From positions 1-64,000 of the forward strand of contig CAVPBZ010000005.1 of assembly GCA_963702235.1 (NCBI GenBank): DNA of 64,000 nucleotides, given 5' to 3'. The translations under genes were made by a program, and so were the position numbers. This stretch comes from PALSA-505 sp963702235 (GTDB lineage: Bacteria > Actinomycetota > Actinomycetes > Streptosporangiales > Streptosporangiaceae). The notes beneath the pieces were generated by a model, which searched no databases, was not told the DNA's origin, and saw only the letters and a program-made list of their open reading frames with translations. The stretch's first letter is position 1. Every line of letters starts with the position of its first letter. Of the stretch, positions 17,162 to 26,206 are shown piece by piece.

Positions 17162-18721
17162 TCAGCCTGCCCCGGCGGGCAGCGGCGGCACGGCGTTGGC
17201 CCGCGCCACGTCCGCGTAGAACCGGGCGCTGGACTTGGGGATCCGGCGCTGGGATCCGAAATCGACGAACACGATCCCGAAGCGCTTCTGGTAACCCCAA
17301 GCCCACTCGAAGTTGTCCAGCAGCGACCAGACGTAGTAGCCGGCCAGGTTGGCCCCGTCCCTGACCGCGCGGGCAGCGGCATCCAGGTGCCCGTGCAGGT
17401 AGCCGATCCGCTCGACGTCGTTCACGACGCCGTCCGGGTTCACGTAGTCCTCGGCGGCGCAGCCGTTCTCGGTGATGTAGAGCGGCAGGCCCGGCGCCTG
17501 CCGCGACACCCGCAGCAGGACGTCGTAGAGCCCCTCGGGGTCGACCAGCCACCCCATCGCCGTCCGGTCGAGCTCCTCGGGCCGGTACTCCACGACGCCG
17601 GGTACCGCCCCGCGGGCCGCCTTCTCGTTCCGGCGCAGGTCGTCCCCGTCACCGGCGCGCAGGTAGACCGGGGTGTAGTAGTTGACGCCGAGGAAGTCGA
17701 CGGGCTGGCTGATGATGTCCAGGTCGCCCGCGGCGACGAGCGAATCCGGCGGCAGCAGCGCCGCCCTGGCGTGCGCGGGGTACCGGCCGTGCAGCAGCGG
17801 CTCGAGGAAGATGTCGTTCAGCTCGGCATCGGTGAGCCGCCACGCCCGCTCCAGGGTGTCCGGCAGGCCGGCCGGCAGCTCGGCCGGCCGTCCGTCCCCG
17901 GCGGCCAGCACCGGCCGGCCGTCGCCGGAGGCCAGCACCGGCTGGCCGTCGCCGGAGGCCAGCACCGGCTGGCCGTCGCCGGAGGCCAGCACCGGCTGGC
18001 CGTACCCGAGCACCCGCACCGGGTGCAAGTCAAGGGTGATGCCGACCACCGCGCCGCCGGGGAGCGTGTCGCGCAGCGCCTGCGCGGCCAGCCCGTGACC
18101 GAGCAGCAGGTGATGAGTGGCGGCCGTGGCGGCGGCATCGTCGTGCACGCCGGGGGCGTGGTCCGCGCCGCGGTAGCCGTGGCTGACGACCGCCTGCGGC
18201 TCGTTCAGCGTGATCCAGCGGCCGACCCGGTCGCCGAGCGCGTCGGCGGCGATCGCCGCGTACTCGGCGAACCGCTCGGCGGTGCTCCGCACCGCCCAGC
18301 CGCCCTCGTCCTGCAGTTCCTGCGGGAGATCCCAGTGAAAGAGCGTGACGGCGGCGGCGATGCCATGCTCGTCGAGCTCGTCGAGCAGCGCCCGGTAGTA
18401 GTCGAGGCCCTTCTGGTTCGCCGGTCCCCGGCCGCCCGGCTGGACCCGCGGCCACGAGATCGAGAACCGGTAGGCGTTCAGGCCGAGGGACGCCATCAGC
18501 GCCACGTCCTCGCGGTACCGGTGGTAGGAGTCGCAGGCGATATCGCCGGTGTCACCGCCGCGGACGTTGCCCGGCGTGTGGCTGAAGGTGTCCCAGACCG
18601 ACGGACCCCTTCCGTCGGCGTTCGCCGCTCCCTCGATCTGGTAGGCGGCGGTTGCCGCCCCCCAGGCGAACCCCGCAGGGAAGGGCAGGGCACCGCCGGT
18701 GCCGGACCCCGTTGTCGTCAT
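17162..18721 (-). CDS. Beta-glucosidase, glycoside hydrolase family 1
   Basis: 519 aa. GH1 retaining beta-glucosidase: N-terminal FPAGFAWGAATAAYQIEGA, acid/base Glu in WITLNEPQAV and nucleophile Glu in LYITENGCA. No signal peptide, so it acts in the cytoplasm on imported oligosaccharides. ATG 18721 follows GGAGGGTCTG; the frame is open 13 codons further. Residues ~240-276 are an insertion of four 9-aa repeats (GQPVLASGD). Divergent from the LacI regulator and ABC importer, which probably supply its substrate. Confidence 0.93.
   Translation of the reverse strand: MTTTGSGTGGALPFPAGFAWGAATAAYQIEGAANADGRGPSVWDTFSHTPGNVRGGDTGDIACDSYHRYREDVALMASLGLNAYRFSISWPRVQPGGRGPANQKGLDYYRALLDELDEHGIAAAVTLFHWDLPQELQDEGGWAVRSTAERFAEYAAIAADALGDRVGRWITLNEPQAVVSHGYRGADHAPGVHDDAAATAATHHLLLGHGLAAQALRDTLPGGAVVGITLDLHPVRVLGYGQPVLASGDGQPVLASGDGQPVLASGDGRPVLAAGDGRPAELPAGLPDTLERAWRLTDAELNDIFLEPLLHGRYPAHARAALLPPDSLVAAGDLDIISQPVDFLGVNYYTPVYLRAGDGDDLRRNEKAARGAVPGVVEYRPEELDRTAMGWLVDPEGLYDVLLRVSRQAPGLPLYITENGCAAEDYVNPDGVVNDVERIGYLHGHLDAAARAVRDGANLAGYYVWSLLDNFEWAWGYQKRFGIVFVDFGSQRRIPKSSARFYADVARANAVPPLPAGAG
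17894..18001. repeat. 27-bp tandem repeat inside the beta-glucosidase gene
   Basis: Four in-frame copies of a 27-bp unit (three nearly identical, one diverged) encode GQPVLASGD x3 and GRPVLAAGD; a partial fifth (GRPAE) follows. The region falls in a surface loop between conserved GH1 blocks. Confidence 0.9.
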
Positions 18722-18856
18722 CAGACCCTCCTTGAACACGATTCGGGACCTTCGTATCACCCGGCCGGCTGCCGTGAACAGGGCGGCCTGGCACCCAGCC
18801 GGATGCTCTGAACGGGACGGGCCACGGCCCTTGACGGCCCTAGCGGTGAGGCTTAG

Positions 18857-18894
18857 TGTAAGCGCTTAGATCGGGCGATGTAAGCGCTTAGATC
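18857..18894. promoter_or_regulatory. Twin LacI-family operator
   Basis: The 16-mer TGTAAGCGCTTAGATC occurs twice (18857-18872 and 18879-18894), each with the perfect 10-bp palindrome TAAGCGCTTA. Centres are exactly 22 bp apart, two helical turns, so two dimers could bind the same DNA face. The TNNNAGCGCTNNNA pattern is that of CebR-type cello-oligosaccharide operators. It lies between the divergent beta-glucosidase and LacI genes. Confidence 0.85.
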
Positions 18895-18985
18895 AAGATA
18901 TGACCACTGAAATCCCGCCTCACGGGGGATAGGCCGCGATGCTGCGCAACCGGGTAACGGGACCGCTGACCCGACAGCGGGAAAC

Positions 18986-20089
18986 GTGGTAACGCTGTAC
19001 GACGTCGCCCGGGTGGCCGGCGTCTCCACCGCCACCGTCTCCCGGGTCGTGCATAGCCAGGACCGCGTCCGGGAGGCTACCCGGGCCCGGGTGCTCGAGG
19101 TCATCGACCAGCTGGGCTACGTGCCCGATGGTGCCGCGCAGAGCCTGTCCCGGCGGCGCAAGGACGTGATCGGGCTGGTCTGCGTGGAGCGGCCCAGGGC
19201 CCGGCAGGACGATATCGAGAACATGAGCCTGCTGTATTACGACGAGATCCTGCGCGCCGTCGAGTCGCGCATTCGCGATCGCAGCTGGGACCTTCTCATC
19301 ACCTATCTGCAGAAAAAGGACGAGCATGAGTTCGCCCGGCTGCGGTCGTTGTCCGGGAAGGTAGACGGGCTGCTGCTTGGCGAGGGATTCCCCTCGGACG
19401 TACTGATGCGGCTCGCCGAGCGGGTGCCAGTGGTGGTCATCGCCGGCACCCCCGGCGACCGGACGACGGACGTTGTGGTGGCTGACAACCGGTCCGGGTC
19501 TGTCGCGCTGGTTACCCACCTCATCACCGATCACGACAAGCGCCGGCTGTTCCATGTCGACGGGCCGCCGACCGCCCCCGACGCCAGGGAGCGGCGCCTC
19601 GGCATGGAGGAGGTACTGCGGGCCTATCCCCGGTGCCAGCTCGTCGGCTCCTATCGCGGATCTTTCAGCGTCCAGAGCGGCGAGGAAGCAGCGGAGAAGC
19701 TGCTCAGCACGCACGGCGACCCGCTGCCCGACGCGGTCGTCTGCGCGAACGACCAGATGGCCATCGGGGTGCTGCAGGCCTTCGCCCGGGCCGGCGTGCG
19801 CGTCCCGGCGGAGGTGGCCGTGGTCGGCTTCGACGGCATCTATCCGGGGAGCCTGTCCGACCCCCCGCTCACCACGGTCCACCAGCCGATGCGGCTGCTG
19901 GGGGAGCGGGCCTGCGACCGGCTGCTGGACCGGATCGCCCGGCCGGGACTGCGGCCGCGAGTGGAGGTGCTCCCGACCGAGCTCGTGCTGCGGGTCAGCT
20001 GCGGCTGCCCGCCCGGCACGGCGACCCGGCGGCCCGTGCACGCGGCCCAGCGGCGCGGCCGTCGCGTCCCCCCGGCCACGGAAACCTAG
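18986..20089 (+). CDS. LacI-family transcriptional regulator
   Basis: 367 aa. N-terminal helix-turn-helix and hinge: VTLYDVARVAGVSTATVSRVVH, then GYVPDGAAQSLSRRRKDVIGLV. The rest is a periplasmic-binding-protein-like sensor domain (VCANDQMAIGVLQAFARAGVRVPAEVAVVGFDGIYPG, PLTTVHQP). GTG start at 18986. It should repress the divergent beta-glucosidase and the downstream importer through the twin operator just upstream, with a glucoside as inducer. The C-terminus carries an extra basic Arg-rich tail. Confidence 0.93.
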   Translation: MVTLYDVARVAGVSTATVSRVVHSQDRVREATRARVLEVIDQLGYVPDGAAQSLSRRRKDVIGLVCVERPRARQDDIENMSLLYYDEILRAVESRIRDRSWDLLITYLQKKDEHEFARLRSLSGKVDGLLLGEGFPSDVLMRLAERVPVVVIAGTPGDRTTDVVVADNRSGSVALVTHLITDHDKRRLFHVDGPPTAPDARERRLGMEEVLRAYPRCQLVGSYRGSFSVQSGEEAAEKLLSTHGDPLPDAVVCANDQMAIGVLQAFARAGVRVPAEVAVVGFDGIYPGSLSDPPLTTVHQPMRLLGERACDRLLDRIARPGLRPRVEVLPTELVLRVSCGCPPGTATRRPVHAAQRRGRRVPPATET

Positions 20090-20098
20090 GAGCAGGCG

Positions 20099-21085
20099 AT
20101 GTCCTTCATCCTGCGCCGCCTCGCCTTCTACGCCGTCGCCGCCTGGGTGGCCCTCACCGTTAACTTCTTCATCCCGCGGGCGATGCCGGGGAGCGCCGTC
20201 CAGGACATCCTGTCGAAGTTCCCCAACCTGCAGCCCTCCGCCTACCACGCGCTCGAGGCGATGCTCGGCGTGGGCCATCCCGGCTCGCTGTGGGACCAGT
20301 ACTGGTCCTATCTCGACGACGTCTTCCACCTCAATTTCGGCATCGACGTGGCGCAGTACCCGGCCACGGTGTCGTCCCTGCTCGGCGCCACGATCCCGTG
20401 GACCCTCACGCTGGTCGGCACGGCCACGGTCATCGCGTTCTTCGCCGGCACCGCGCTCGGCATCCTCGCCGCCTGGCGGCACGGCGGCTGGCTCGACCGG
20501 GTGCTGCCCGGGCTGATGTTCCTGCAGGCGATCCCGTACTTCTTCCTCGCGCTGATCCTGGTCGAACTGCTCGCGGTGAACCTGCACCTGTTCCCGCTGG
20601 GGCAGGGCTACACGGGCGGCCTGATACCCGGCTGGCACTGGGACTTCATCGGCAGCGCGATCTACCACTCGCTGCTGCCGGCGTTCACGATCGTCATCAC
20701 CTCGGTGGCGGGCTGGATGCTGCAGATGCGCAACGTGATGGTCACGACCATCGGCGAGGACTACGTGCTCGCCGCGCAGGCCAAGGGACTGCCCACCCGC
20801 CGGGTCGTCTACACCTACGCGGCCCGCAACGCGCTGCTGCCGCAGCTGCAGGGCTTCGGCCTGGCGCTCGGCTTCGTCGTGTCCGGGGCCATCATCATGG
20901 AGATCGTCTTCTCCTACCCGGGCATCGGCCTGCTGCTGGTCAACGCCGTCACCTCGAACGACTTCCCGCTGATGCAGGGGATCTTCCTCGTGATCACGTT
21001 CGCCGTGCTGCTCGCCAACCTGGTCGTCGACCTCGTGATCGTCATCGCGGATCCGCGCGCCCGGACCCGAAGGGCACTGGCATGA
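20099..21085 (+). CDS. ABC transporter permease, DppB/OppB family
   Basis: 328 aa, six-helix permease of the dipeptide/oligopeptide family: N-terminal FILRRLAFYAVAAWVALTVNFFIPRAMPG, and the EAA loop region GEDYVLAAQAKGLPTRRVVYTYAARNALLPQL. In a cluster with a beta-glucosidase and LacI regulator this family usually imports cello- or other beta-oligosaccharides rather than peptides. Begins 9 bp after lacI; stop overlaps the next start as ATGA. Confidence 0.93.
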   Translation: MSFILRRLAFYAVAAWVALTVNFFIPRAMPGSAVQDILSKFPNLQPSAYHALEAMLGVGHPGSLWDQYWSYLDDVFHLNFGIDVAQYPATVSSLLGATIPWTLTLVGTATVIAFFAGTALGILAAWRHGGWLDRVLPGLMFLQAIPYFFLALILVELLAVNLHLFPLGQGYTGGLIPGWHWDFIGSAIYHSLLPAFTIVITSVAGWMLQMRNVMVTTIGEDYVLAAQAKGLPTRRVVYTYAARNALLPQLQGFGLALGFVVSGAIIMEIVFSYPGIGLLLVNAVTSNDFPLMQGIFLVITFAVLLANLVVDLVIVIADPRARTRRALA

Positions 21086-22128
21086 CCGTCGCCCTGCCGG
21101 TCAGCGCCGGCGCCCCCATCCTGACCCAGGACCGTCAGCGCCTCCGCCAGTGGCGGCGGCTGCCGGGCAAGGCCAAGGCGGGCGTCATCCTCTTCGGCCT
21201 GTTCGTACTCGCCGCCGTCATCGGGCCGCTGGTCAGCCCGTACGACCCCGGCTACCAGAACCCCTCGCCGGCCTTGTCGCTGCACGCGCCGGACGCGGCA
21301 CACCTGCTCGGCACCACGCAGAGCGGCCAGGACGTGCTCTCCCAGCTCCTCACCGGGATCCGGCTGACGCTCGAGCTGGGGCTGCTCGTGGGCGTCGCGG
21401 CAACGGCGCTCGCCGTCATCGTGGGGGTGTCGGCGGCTTTCCTCGGCGGCTGGTGGGACGAGCTGCTGTCGCTGATCACCAACGTGTTTTTGGTCATCCC
21501 GGCGCTGCCGCTGCTGGTCATCCTGCTCGGCTACCTGCCGCAGCGGGGCCAGTGGCCGACCATCCTCGTGCTCAGCGCGCTCGGCTGGCCGTGGGGGGCC
21601 CGGGTGATCCGCGCGCAGACGCTGGCCATCCGCAACCGCGACTTCGTCGCCGCCTCCAGGGAGACCGGCGAGAAGACCTGGCGGATCCTCGCCTTCGAGA
21701 TCGTCCCGAACGAGGTCAGCCTCATCGCGGCGAACTTCGTGAACACCGTGCTGTACGCGATCGGGGCGTCGGTTGCGCTGGCGTTCATCGGCCTGACCAA
21801 CTTCTCCAGCTGGAGCCTCGGCACCATCTTGTACTGGGCGCAGAGCCAGCAGGCGCTGCAGCTCGGTGCCTGGTGGTGGTTCGCGCCCCCCGGCATCGCC
21901 GTGGCGCTCATGGGCACCGCCCTCGTCCTGCTCAACACCGGCATCGACGAGCTCGGCAACCCGCGGCTGCGGGACGCCAGCAGCGCCAGCCGGATCGCCG
22001 GTCACCGGATCCGGGCGACCGACCCGACGCCGGTGCTGGCCGCGCTGCCGCCGGCCCGCGGCCCGCTGGCCGGCTTCCTGCACTCGTTCTCCCGCAGTTC
22101 GCTGCTCGACGTAGGGGAGCGCCCGTGA
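21082..22128 (+). CDS. ABC transporter permease, DppC/OppC family
   Basis: 348 aa. Second membrane subunit: N-terminal helix GVILFGLFVLAAVIGPLVSPYDP, conserved LGTTQSGQDVLSQLLTGIRLTLELG and the coupling loop VIRAQTLAIRNRDFVAASRETGEKTWRILAFEIVPNE. Start ATG 21082 overlaps the DppB stop; the stop overlaps the DppD GTG start (GTGA). Frame is open far upstream on top of dppB but that part is not coding. Confidence 0.93.
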   Translation: MTVALPVSAGAPILTQDRQRLRQWRRLPGKAKAGVILFGLFVLAAVIGPLVSPYDPGYQNPSPALSLHAPDAAHLLGTTQSGQDVLSQLLTGIRLTLELGLLVGVAATALAVIVGVSAAFLGGWWDELLSLITNVFLVIPALPLLVILLGYLPQRGQWPTILVLSALGWPWGARVIRAQTLAIRNRDFVAASRETGEKTWRILAFEIVPNEVSLIAANFVNTVLYAIGASVALAFIGLTNFSSWSLGTILYWAQSQQALQLGAWWWFAPPGIAVALMGTALVLLNTGIDELGNPRLRDASSASRIAGHRIRATDPTPVLAALPPARGPLAGFLHSFSRSSLLDVGERP

Positions 22129-23205
22129 CCGCCGCGCAGGCCCCGGCCGGCCCGGTACTGGAGATACGTGACCTCTCCGTTGTCTACCGCACGCCCGGCG
22201 GCGACGTGCGGGCGGTGAGCCAGGTGAACCTGGAGCTGCGGGCCGGCGAGGTCGTCGGCCTGGCGGGCGAGAGCGGCTCGGGCAAGTCCACGCTCGCCTA
22301 CGGCGCCTGCCGCCTGCTCCGCGCGCCGGCGCTCATCACCGGCGGCAGCGTCCGCTACCGGGCCGGCGGATGGGCCGCCGGCCGAGATCCTGCAGCTGCG
22401 CCCGGACCAGCTGCAGCGGCTGCGCTGGCGCGAGATCGCCATCGTCTTCCAGAGCGCGATGAACGCGCTCAACCCGGTGCTCAACGTGCGTGACCAGCTG
22501 CTCGACGTCATCCACGCGCACCTGCGGCTGTCCAGGGACGAGGCGATGGACAAGGCCGGCGCGCTGCTCGACCTCGTCGGCATCCCGCGGTCGCGGCTGC
22601 GCAGCTACCCGCACGAGCTCTCCGGCGGCATGCGGCAGCGGGTGATGATCGCGATGGCGCTGGCCACCGACCCGGAAGTCGTGATCATGGACGAGCCGAC
22701 CACCGCGCTCGATGTCGTGGTGCAGCGCGACATCCTCGCCCAGATCGTGGAGCTGAAGGAGCGGCTCGCGTTCTCGGTGCTGTTCATCACCCACGACATC
22801 TCGCTGCTGCTCGAGCTGGCCGACCGGATCGCGGTGATGTACGCCGGCAAGCTGGTGGAGGTCGGCACGGCGGGGGAGATCCGCCGCGAGCCTGCGCACC
22901 CCTACACCCGGGGGCTGCTCAACTCGTTTCCCTCGCTCCGCGGCCCGCGCCGGGAGCTGGCCGGCATCCCGGGCTCGCCGCCCGACCTGCACGCCCCGCC
23001 GCCCGGCTGCGCCTTCCTGCCGCGCTGCGGCCACGGCACGCACGCCTGCACGGGCATCGACATGAGCCTGGCTCCGGTCGCCTCGTCCGCCGATCCCGGG
23101 CACGTGACCGCCTGCCCCTTCGTGCTGCCCGCCACGCCGGCCGGGCTGGCCGCCGTACCCGCGCCCGCGCCCGCTCCCGCCGAACGCGAGGAGCTCAAAC
23201 CATGA
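22125..23205 (+). pseudogene. ABC transporter ATP-binding protein DppD, frameshifted
   Basis: GTG 22125 begins VTAAQAPAGPVLEIRDLSVVY with Walker A GESGSGKST. Around 22,361-22,369 one extra base breaks the frame: the first frame runs into GGSVRYRAG, while the conserved continuation DGPPAEILQLRPDQLQRLRW lies in the next frame and flows into the Q-loop FQSAMNALNPV, signature LSGGMRQRV, Walker B VVIMDEPTTALD and the H-loop ITHD, with the Cys-rich oligopeptide-ABC C-terminus (GCAFLPRCGHGTHAC). Both halves are fully conserved, so a sequence error is likely. Without it the importer lacks one ATPase. Stop overlaps dppF start. Confidence 0.85.
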
Positions 23206-24377
23206 TGAGCCCGAACGCCGGCGGCAAGCCGCCGGGCCGGCCGGTGCCGGCGGACGGCCCGGACGCCGTGCCGCCAGGCCCCGCCGCGGGGCTGGACGGC
23301 CAGGACGTGACCTCGGCCGCCGCCGGGCGCGGGCCCGTCGCCATGGAAGCGGCCGGTATCGGCAAGGACTTCCGGCTGGCCCGCGGCCAGGTCCTGCACG
23401 CCGTCCGCGACGTCTCGTTCAGCCTGTACCGCGGCGCCGTCGTCGCCCTCGTCGGCGAGAGCGGATCAGGCAAGTCGACGGTCGCCCGGCTGCTCGCCGG
23501 GCAGGAGCGGCTCGGCTCCGGCTCGATCCGGCTCGACGGCACGCCGGTCAACCTGTCCGGCCGCCGCGCCTTCCGCCGCCACAAGAGCGACGTCCAGCTC
23601 GTCTTCCAGGATCCGTTCGCCTCGCTCAACCCGGTGCACACCGTGCGCTACCACCTGGAACGCCCGGTGCGGCTGCATCAGGGCAAGAAGTCCAGGGACG
23701 AGGTCCGGCAGGAGATCACCGCGCTGGCCGAGCAGGTGCGGCTGACGCCCGCCCAGCAGTTCCTCGGCAAGTTCCCGCACGAGCTGTCCGGCGGCCAGCG
23801 GCAGCGGGTCAGCTTCGCCCGGGCGCTCGCCGCCCGGCCGAAGGTGCTGCTGGCCGACGAGCCGGTCTCGATGCTGGACGTCTCGATCCGGCTCGAGATG
23901 CTCAGCCTGCTCGACGACCTGCGCCGGCGCTTCCAGCTGGCCCTGCTCTACATCACCCACGACATCGCCTCGGCGCGTTACTTCGCCGACGAGGTGCTCG
24001 TCATGTACGCCGGCCAGATCGTCGAGCGGGGGCCCGCCGAGGAACTGACCCAGCACCCGGCGCACCCCTATACCCAGCTGCTGGTCGCCTCGGCGCCCGA
24101 TCCGGACAATCTCGGCAGCCTGCTGCGGGGCGGCCAGCGCAACGGCCGCCCGCAGGCCGGCGCCCGCCCGGCCGGCGCTGGCCCGGCCAGCGCCGGCCCG
24201 GCCAGCACCGGGTGCCCCTTCAGCCCCAAGTGCCCGCTTGCCGATGACCGCTGCCGCGCCGACGCTCCCCCCTTGCGGCAGGTGTCGCCCGTGCGGGCGG
24301 CCGCCTGCTGGCGCCTCGACGTCGCAGCGCCTGAGGTTCTCGCCGGACCGCAGGGGGGTGGGGACCTGACCAGCTAG
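23202..24377 (+). CDS. ABC transporter ATP-binding protein, DppF/OppF family
   Basis: 391 aa. Walker A GESGSGKSTVARLLAG, Q-loop FQDPFASLNPVHT, signature LSGGQRQRVSFARAL, Walker B VLLADEPVSMLDVS and H-loop ITHDIASARYFADEV. The oligopeptide-ABC C-terminal domain follows (CPFSPKCPLADDRC). Two oddities: a ~45-aa Gly/Pro-rich N-terminal extension, and an Ala/Gly/Pro repeat (AGARPAGAGPASAGPAST) before the C-terminal Cys motif. Starts ATG 23202 overlapping dppD. Confidence 0.92.
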   Translation: MMSPNAGGKPPGRPVPADGPDAVPPGPAAGLDGQDVTSAAAGRGPVAMEAAGIGKDFRLARGQVLHAVRDVSFSLYRGAVVALVGESGSGKSTVARLLAGQERLGSGSIRLDGTPVNLSGRRAFRRHKSDVQLVFQDPFASLNPVHTVRYHLERPVRLHQGKKSRDEVRQEITALAEQVRLTPAQQFLGKFPHELSGGQRQRVSFARALAARPKVLLADEPVSMLDVSIRLEMLSLLDDLRRRFQLALLYITHDIASARYFADEVLVMYAGQIVERGPAEELTQHPAHPYTQLLVASAPDPDNLGSLLRGGQRNGRPQAGARPAGAGPASAGPASTGCPFSPKCPLADDRCRADAPPLRQVSPVRAAACWRLDVAAPEVLAGPQGGGDLTS

Positions 24378-24430
24378 CCGCAACCGCACTCACCCGGGTC
24401 GATTGAATCTTCACAAGACAGGAAGACGGA

Positions 24431-26122
24431 ATGATGAGGAGACAGGTACGCCACAAAAAGCTCCTGGCGGTGGGGACGGCCGGGATGCTGGCCGTCGGGC
24501 TCGGCGCGTGTGGGTCGAGTCCGAGCGCCAGCTCGTCGCACACGGGCGCGACGCAGACTCTGGTCATGGAGAGCTCGCCGGAGAGCACGATCACCCAGGC
24601 GTTCAACCCGTTCGTCGCCACCCAGGCCGCCTGGGGCATGGGCGCGACCGGGCTGATCTACGAGCCGCTGCTCCAGTTCGACATCGCCGCGCCGCCGAAG
24701 TACTACCCGTGGCTGGCGACGGCCTACCAGTGGTCCAACGGCGGCAAGTCGGTGACCTTCACGATCCGCCAGGGCGTGAAGTTCAGCAACGGGACGCCGA
24801 TGACGCCTGCCGACGTCGCGTTCAGCTACAACCTGGTGAAGCAGAACGCGTCGATCAACCTGGCCGGGCTGGCCATCTCGAGCGTCAGCGCCTCGGGTAA
24901 CACCGTCACGCTTACTTTCCCCTCGGCCCAGTACACGAACCTGCAGGAGATCGCCGGGGTGCCGATCCTGCCGCAGGCGATCTGGAGCAAGGTGGGCAAC
25001 CCGGCGACGTACGTCGATCCCAACCCGGTCGGCACCGGCCCCTACAAGCTGAAGAGCTTCACCCCGCAGGGCTTCACGCTGACCAAGAACGCGGGTTACT
25101 GGCAGGCGGCGAAGGCCAAGGTCCCGAACGTCTACTTCCCGGTGTACACCTCCAACACCGGCGCGCTGTCGGCGCTGTTCTCCGGGCAGATCGACTGGAC
25201 CGGCAACTTCATCCCCGGCCTGCAGAAGCAGTTCGTCAACAAGGCCCCGGCCTACCACCACTTCTGGGAGGCGGCCGGCAGCACGAATGCCCTCATCCCG
25301 AACCTGACCAAGTGGCCGACCAACCAGCTGCCGGTCCGCAAGGCGATCAGCCTGGCGCTGGACCGTTCGCTGCTGGCCACCGAAGGCGAGGCCGGCCTGG
25401 AGAACCCGGTGCTCAACGCCACCGGTATCACGCTGCCGACCTACTCCGCGTGGAGCGGCCCGGTCGCGGCGCAGACGGTGGCCGCCACCGCCAACGCCAC
25501 GGCGGCCCAGACGGTGCTGAAGAATGCCGGTTACGCCAAGGGCGCGGGAGGCTTCTTCGCCAAGGGCGGCAAGACCGTCTCGATCACGCTGATCAGCCCG
25601 GCCGCTTACACCGACTACGCACAGGTCGGCGCCATCGCCGCCCAGGAACTGAGGAACGCCGGGATCGACGCGACGTTCCAGGGCATCAGCGTGAACGCGT
25701 GGAACGCCGACATGGGCAGCGGTAACTTCTCGCTCGCGGAACACTGGTCCAACGGCGGGATCACGCCCTACAACCTCTATGCCAACTGGCTGAGCAGCGC
25801 CCTGGACAAGGGCACCGTCGCCACCGGCGACTACGAGCGGCTGAACAACCCGGCCGTCGACGCTGCCCTGACCAAACTGGCCGGAGCCTCCACGGTCTCC
25901 CAGCAGGCGGCCGCGCTCGTGCCGATCGAGCAGTATGTCGCCGCGAACCTGCCGGTGATCCCGGTCACGACCGCATCGGACTGGTTCGAGTACAACTCCC
26001 AGCACTGGGTCGGCTGGCCGACGCAGTCCAACCCCTACGATTCAGGACAGCCGTCCGGCACCAACAACAACGCGGGTACCGGCACCGACGAGGTGGTCCT
26101 GCTGCACCTCAGCCCCCGCTGA
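24431..26122 (+). CDS. ABC transporter substrate-binding lipoprotein, family 5
   Basis: 563 aa. Basic start then LLAVGTAGMLAVGLGACGSS, a lipoprotein signal with lipobox LGAC, so it is anchored outside the membrane. Family-5 (SBP_bac_5) landmarks: YEPLLQFD, WSNGGKSVTFTIRQGVKFSNGTPMTPADVAFSYN and GTGPYKLKSF. It is the last gene of the lacI-dppBCDF-sbp operon and should capture the imported glucoside or oligosaccharide. Followed at once by a strong terminator. Confidence 0.93.
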   Translation: MMRRQVRHKKLLAVGTAGMLAVGLGACGSSPSASSSHTGATQTLVMESSPESTITQAFNPFVATQAAWGMGATGLIYEPLLQFDIAAPPKYYPWLATAYQWSNGGKSVTFTIRQGVKFSNGTPMTPADVAFSYNLVKQNASINLAGLAISSVSASGNTVTLTFPSAQYTNLQEIAGVPILPQAIWSKVGNPATYVDPNPVGTGPYKLKSFTPQGFTLTKNAGYWQAAKAKVPNVYFPVYTSNTGALSALFSGQIDWTGNFIPGLQKQFVNKAPAYHHFWEAAGSTNALIPNLTKWPTNQLPVRKAISLALDRSLLATEGEAGLENPVLNATGITLPTYSAWSGPVAAQTVAATANATAAQTVLKNAGYAKGAGGFFAKGGKTVSITLISPAAYTDYAQVGAIAAQELRNAGIDATFQGISVNAWNADMGSGNFSLAEHWSNGGITPYNLYANWLSSALDKGTVATGDYERLNNPAVDAALTKLAGASTVSQQAAALVPIEQYVAANLPVIPVTTASDWFEYNSQHWVGWPTQSNPYDSGQPSGTNNNAGTGTDEVVLLHLSPR

Positions 26123-26140
26123 GAACAGCAGGAATAGCCA

Positions 26141-26181
26141 GGGCCCGTTCCCCGGGGGCACAACCCCCGGGGAACGGGCCC
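26141..26181. terminator. Strong bidirectional terminator
   Basis: Perfect 18-bp stem (26141-26158 with 26164-26181) and 5-base loop CACAA, between the convergent ends of the importer operon and the cox operon. T-rich sequence (TGTTTGG) follows on the plus strand. Confidence 0.9.
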
Positions 26182-26206
26182 GCACTGTTTGGCCTTCAGG
26201 GCCTGG

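Noticed and set aside
17894..18001. CRISPR array
   Set aside because: Units are contiguous, coding and without spacers; no cas genes nearby.
15722..18811. Very long plus-strand open frame (over 1000 codons) over the GT2 and beta-glucosidase genes
   Set aside because: Translation is Arg/Pro/Gly-rich with no domains; it is the out-of-frame and antisense shadow of two well-supported genes in high-GC DNA.
26123..26206. Small gene between importer and cox operons
   Set aside because: The interval is filled by a strong terminator hairpin and has no ribosome site or coding frame.
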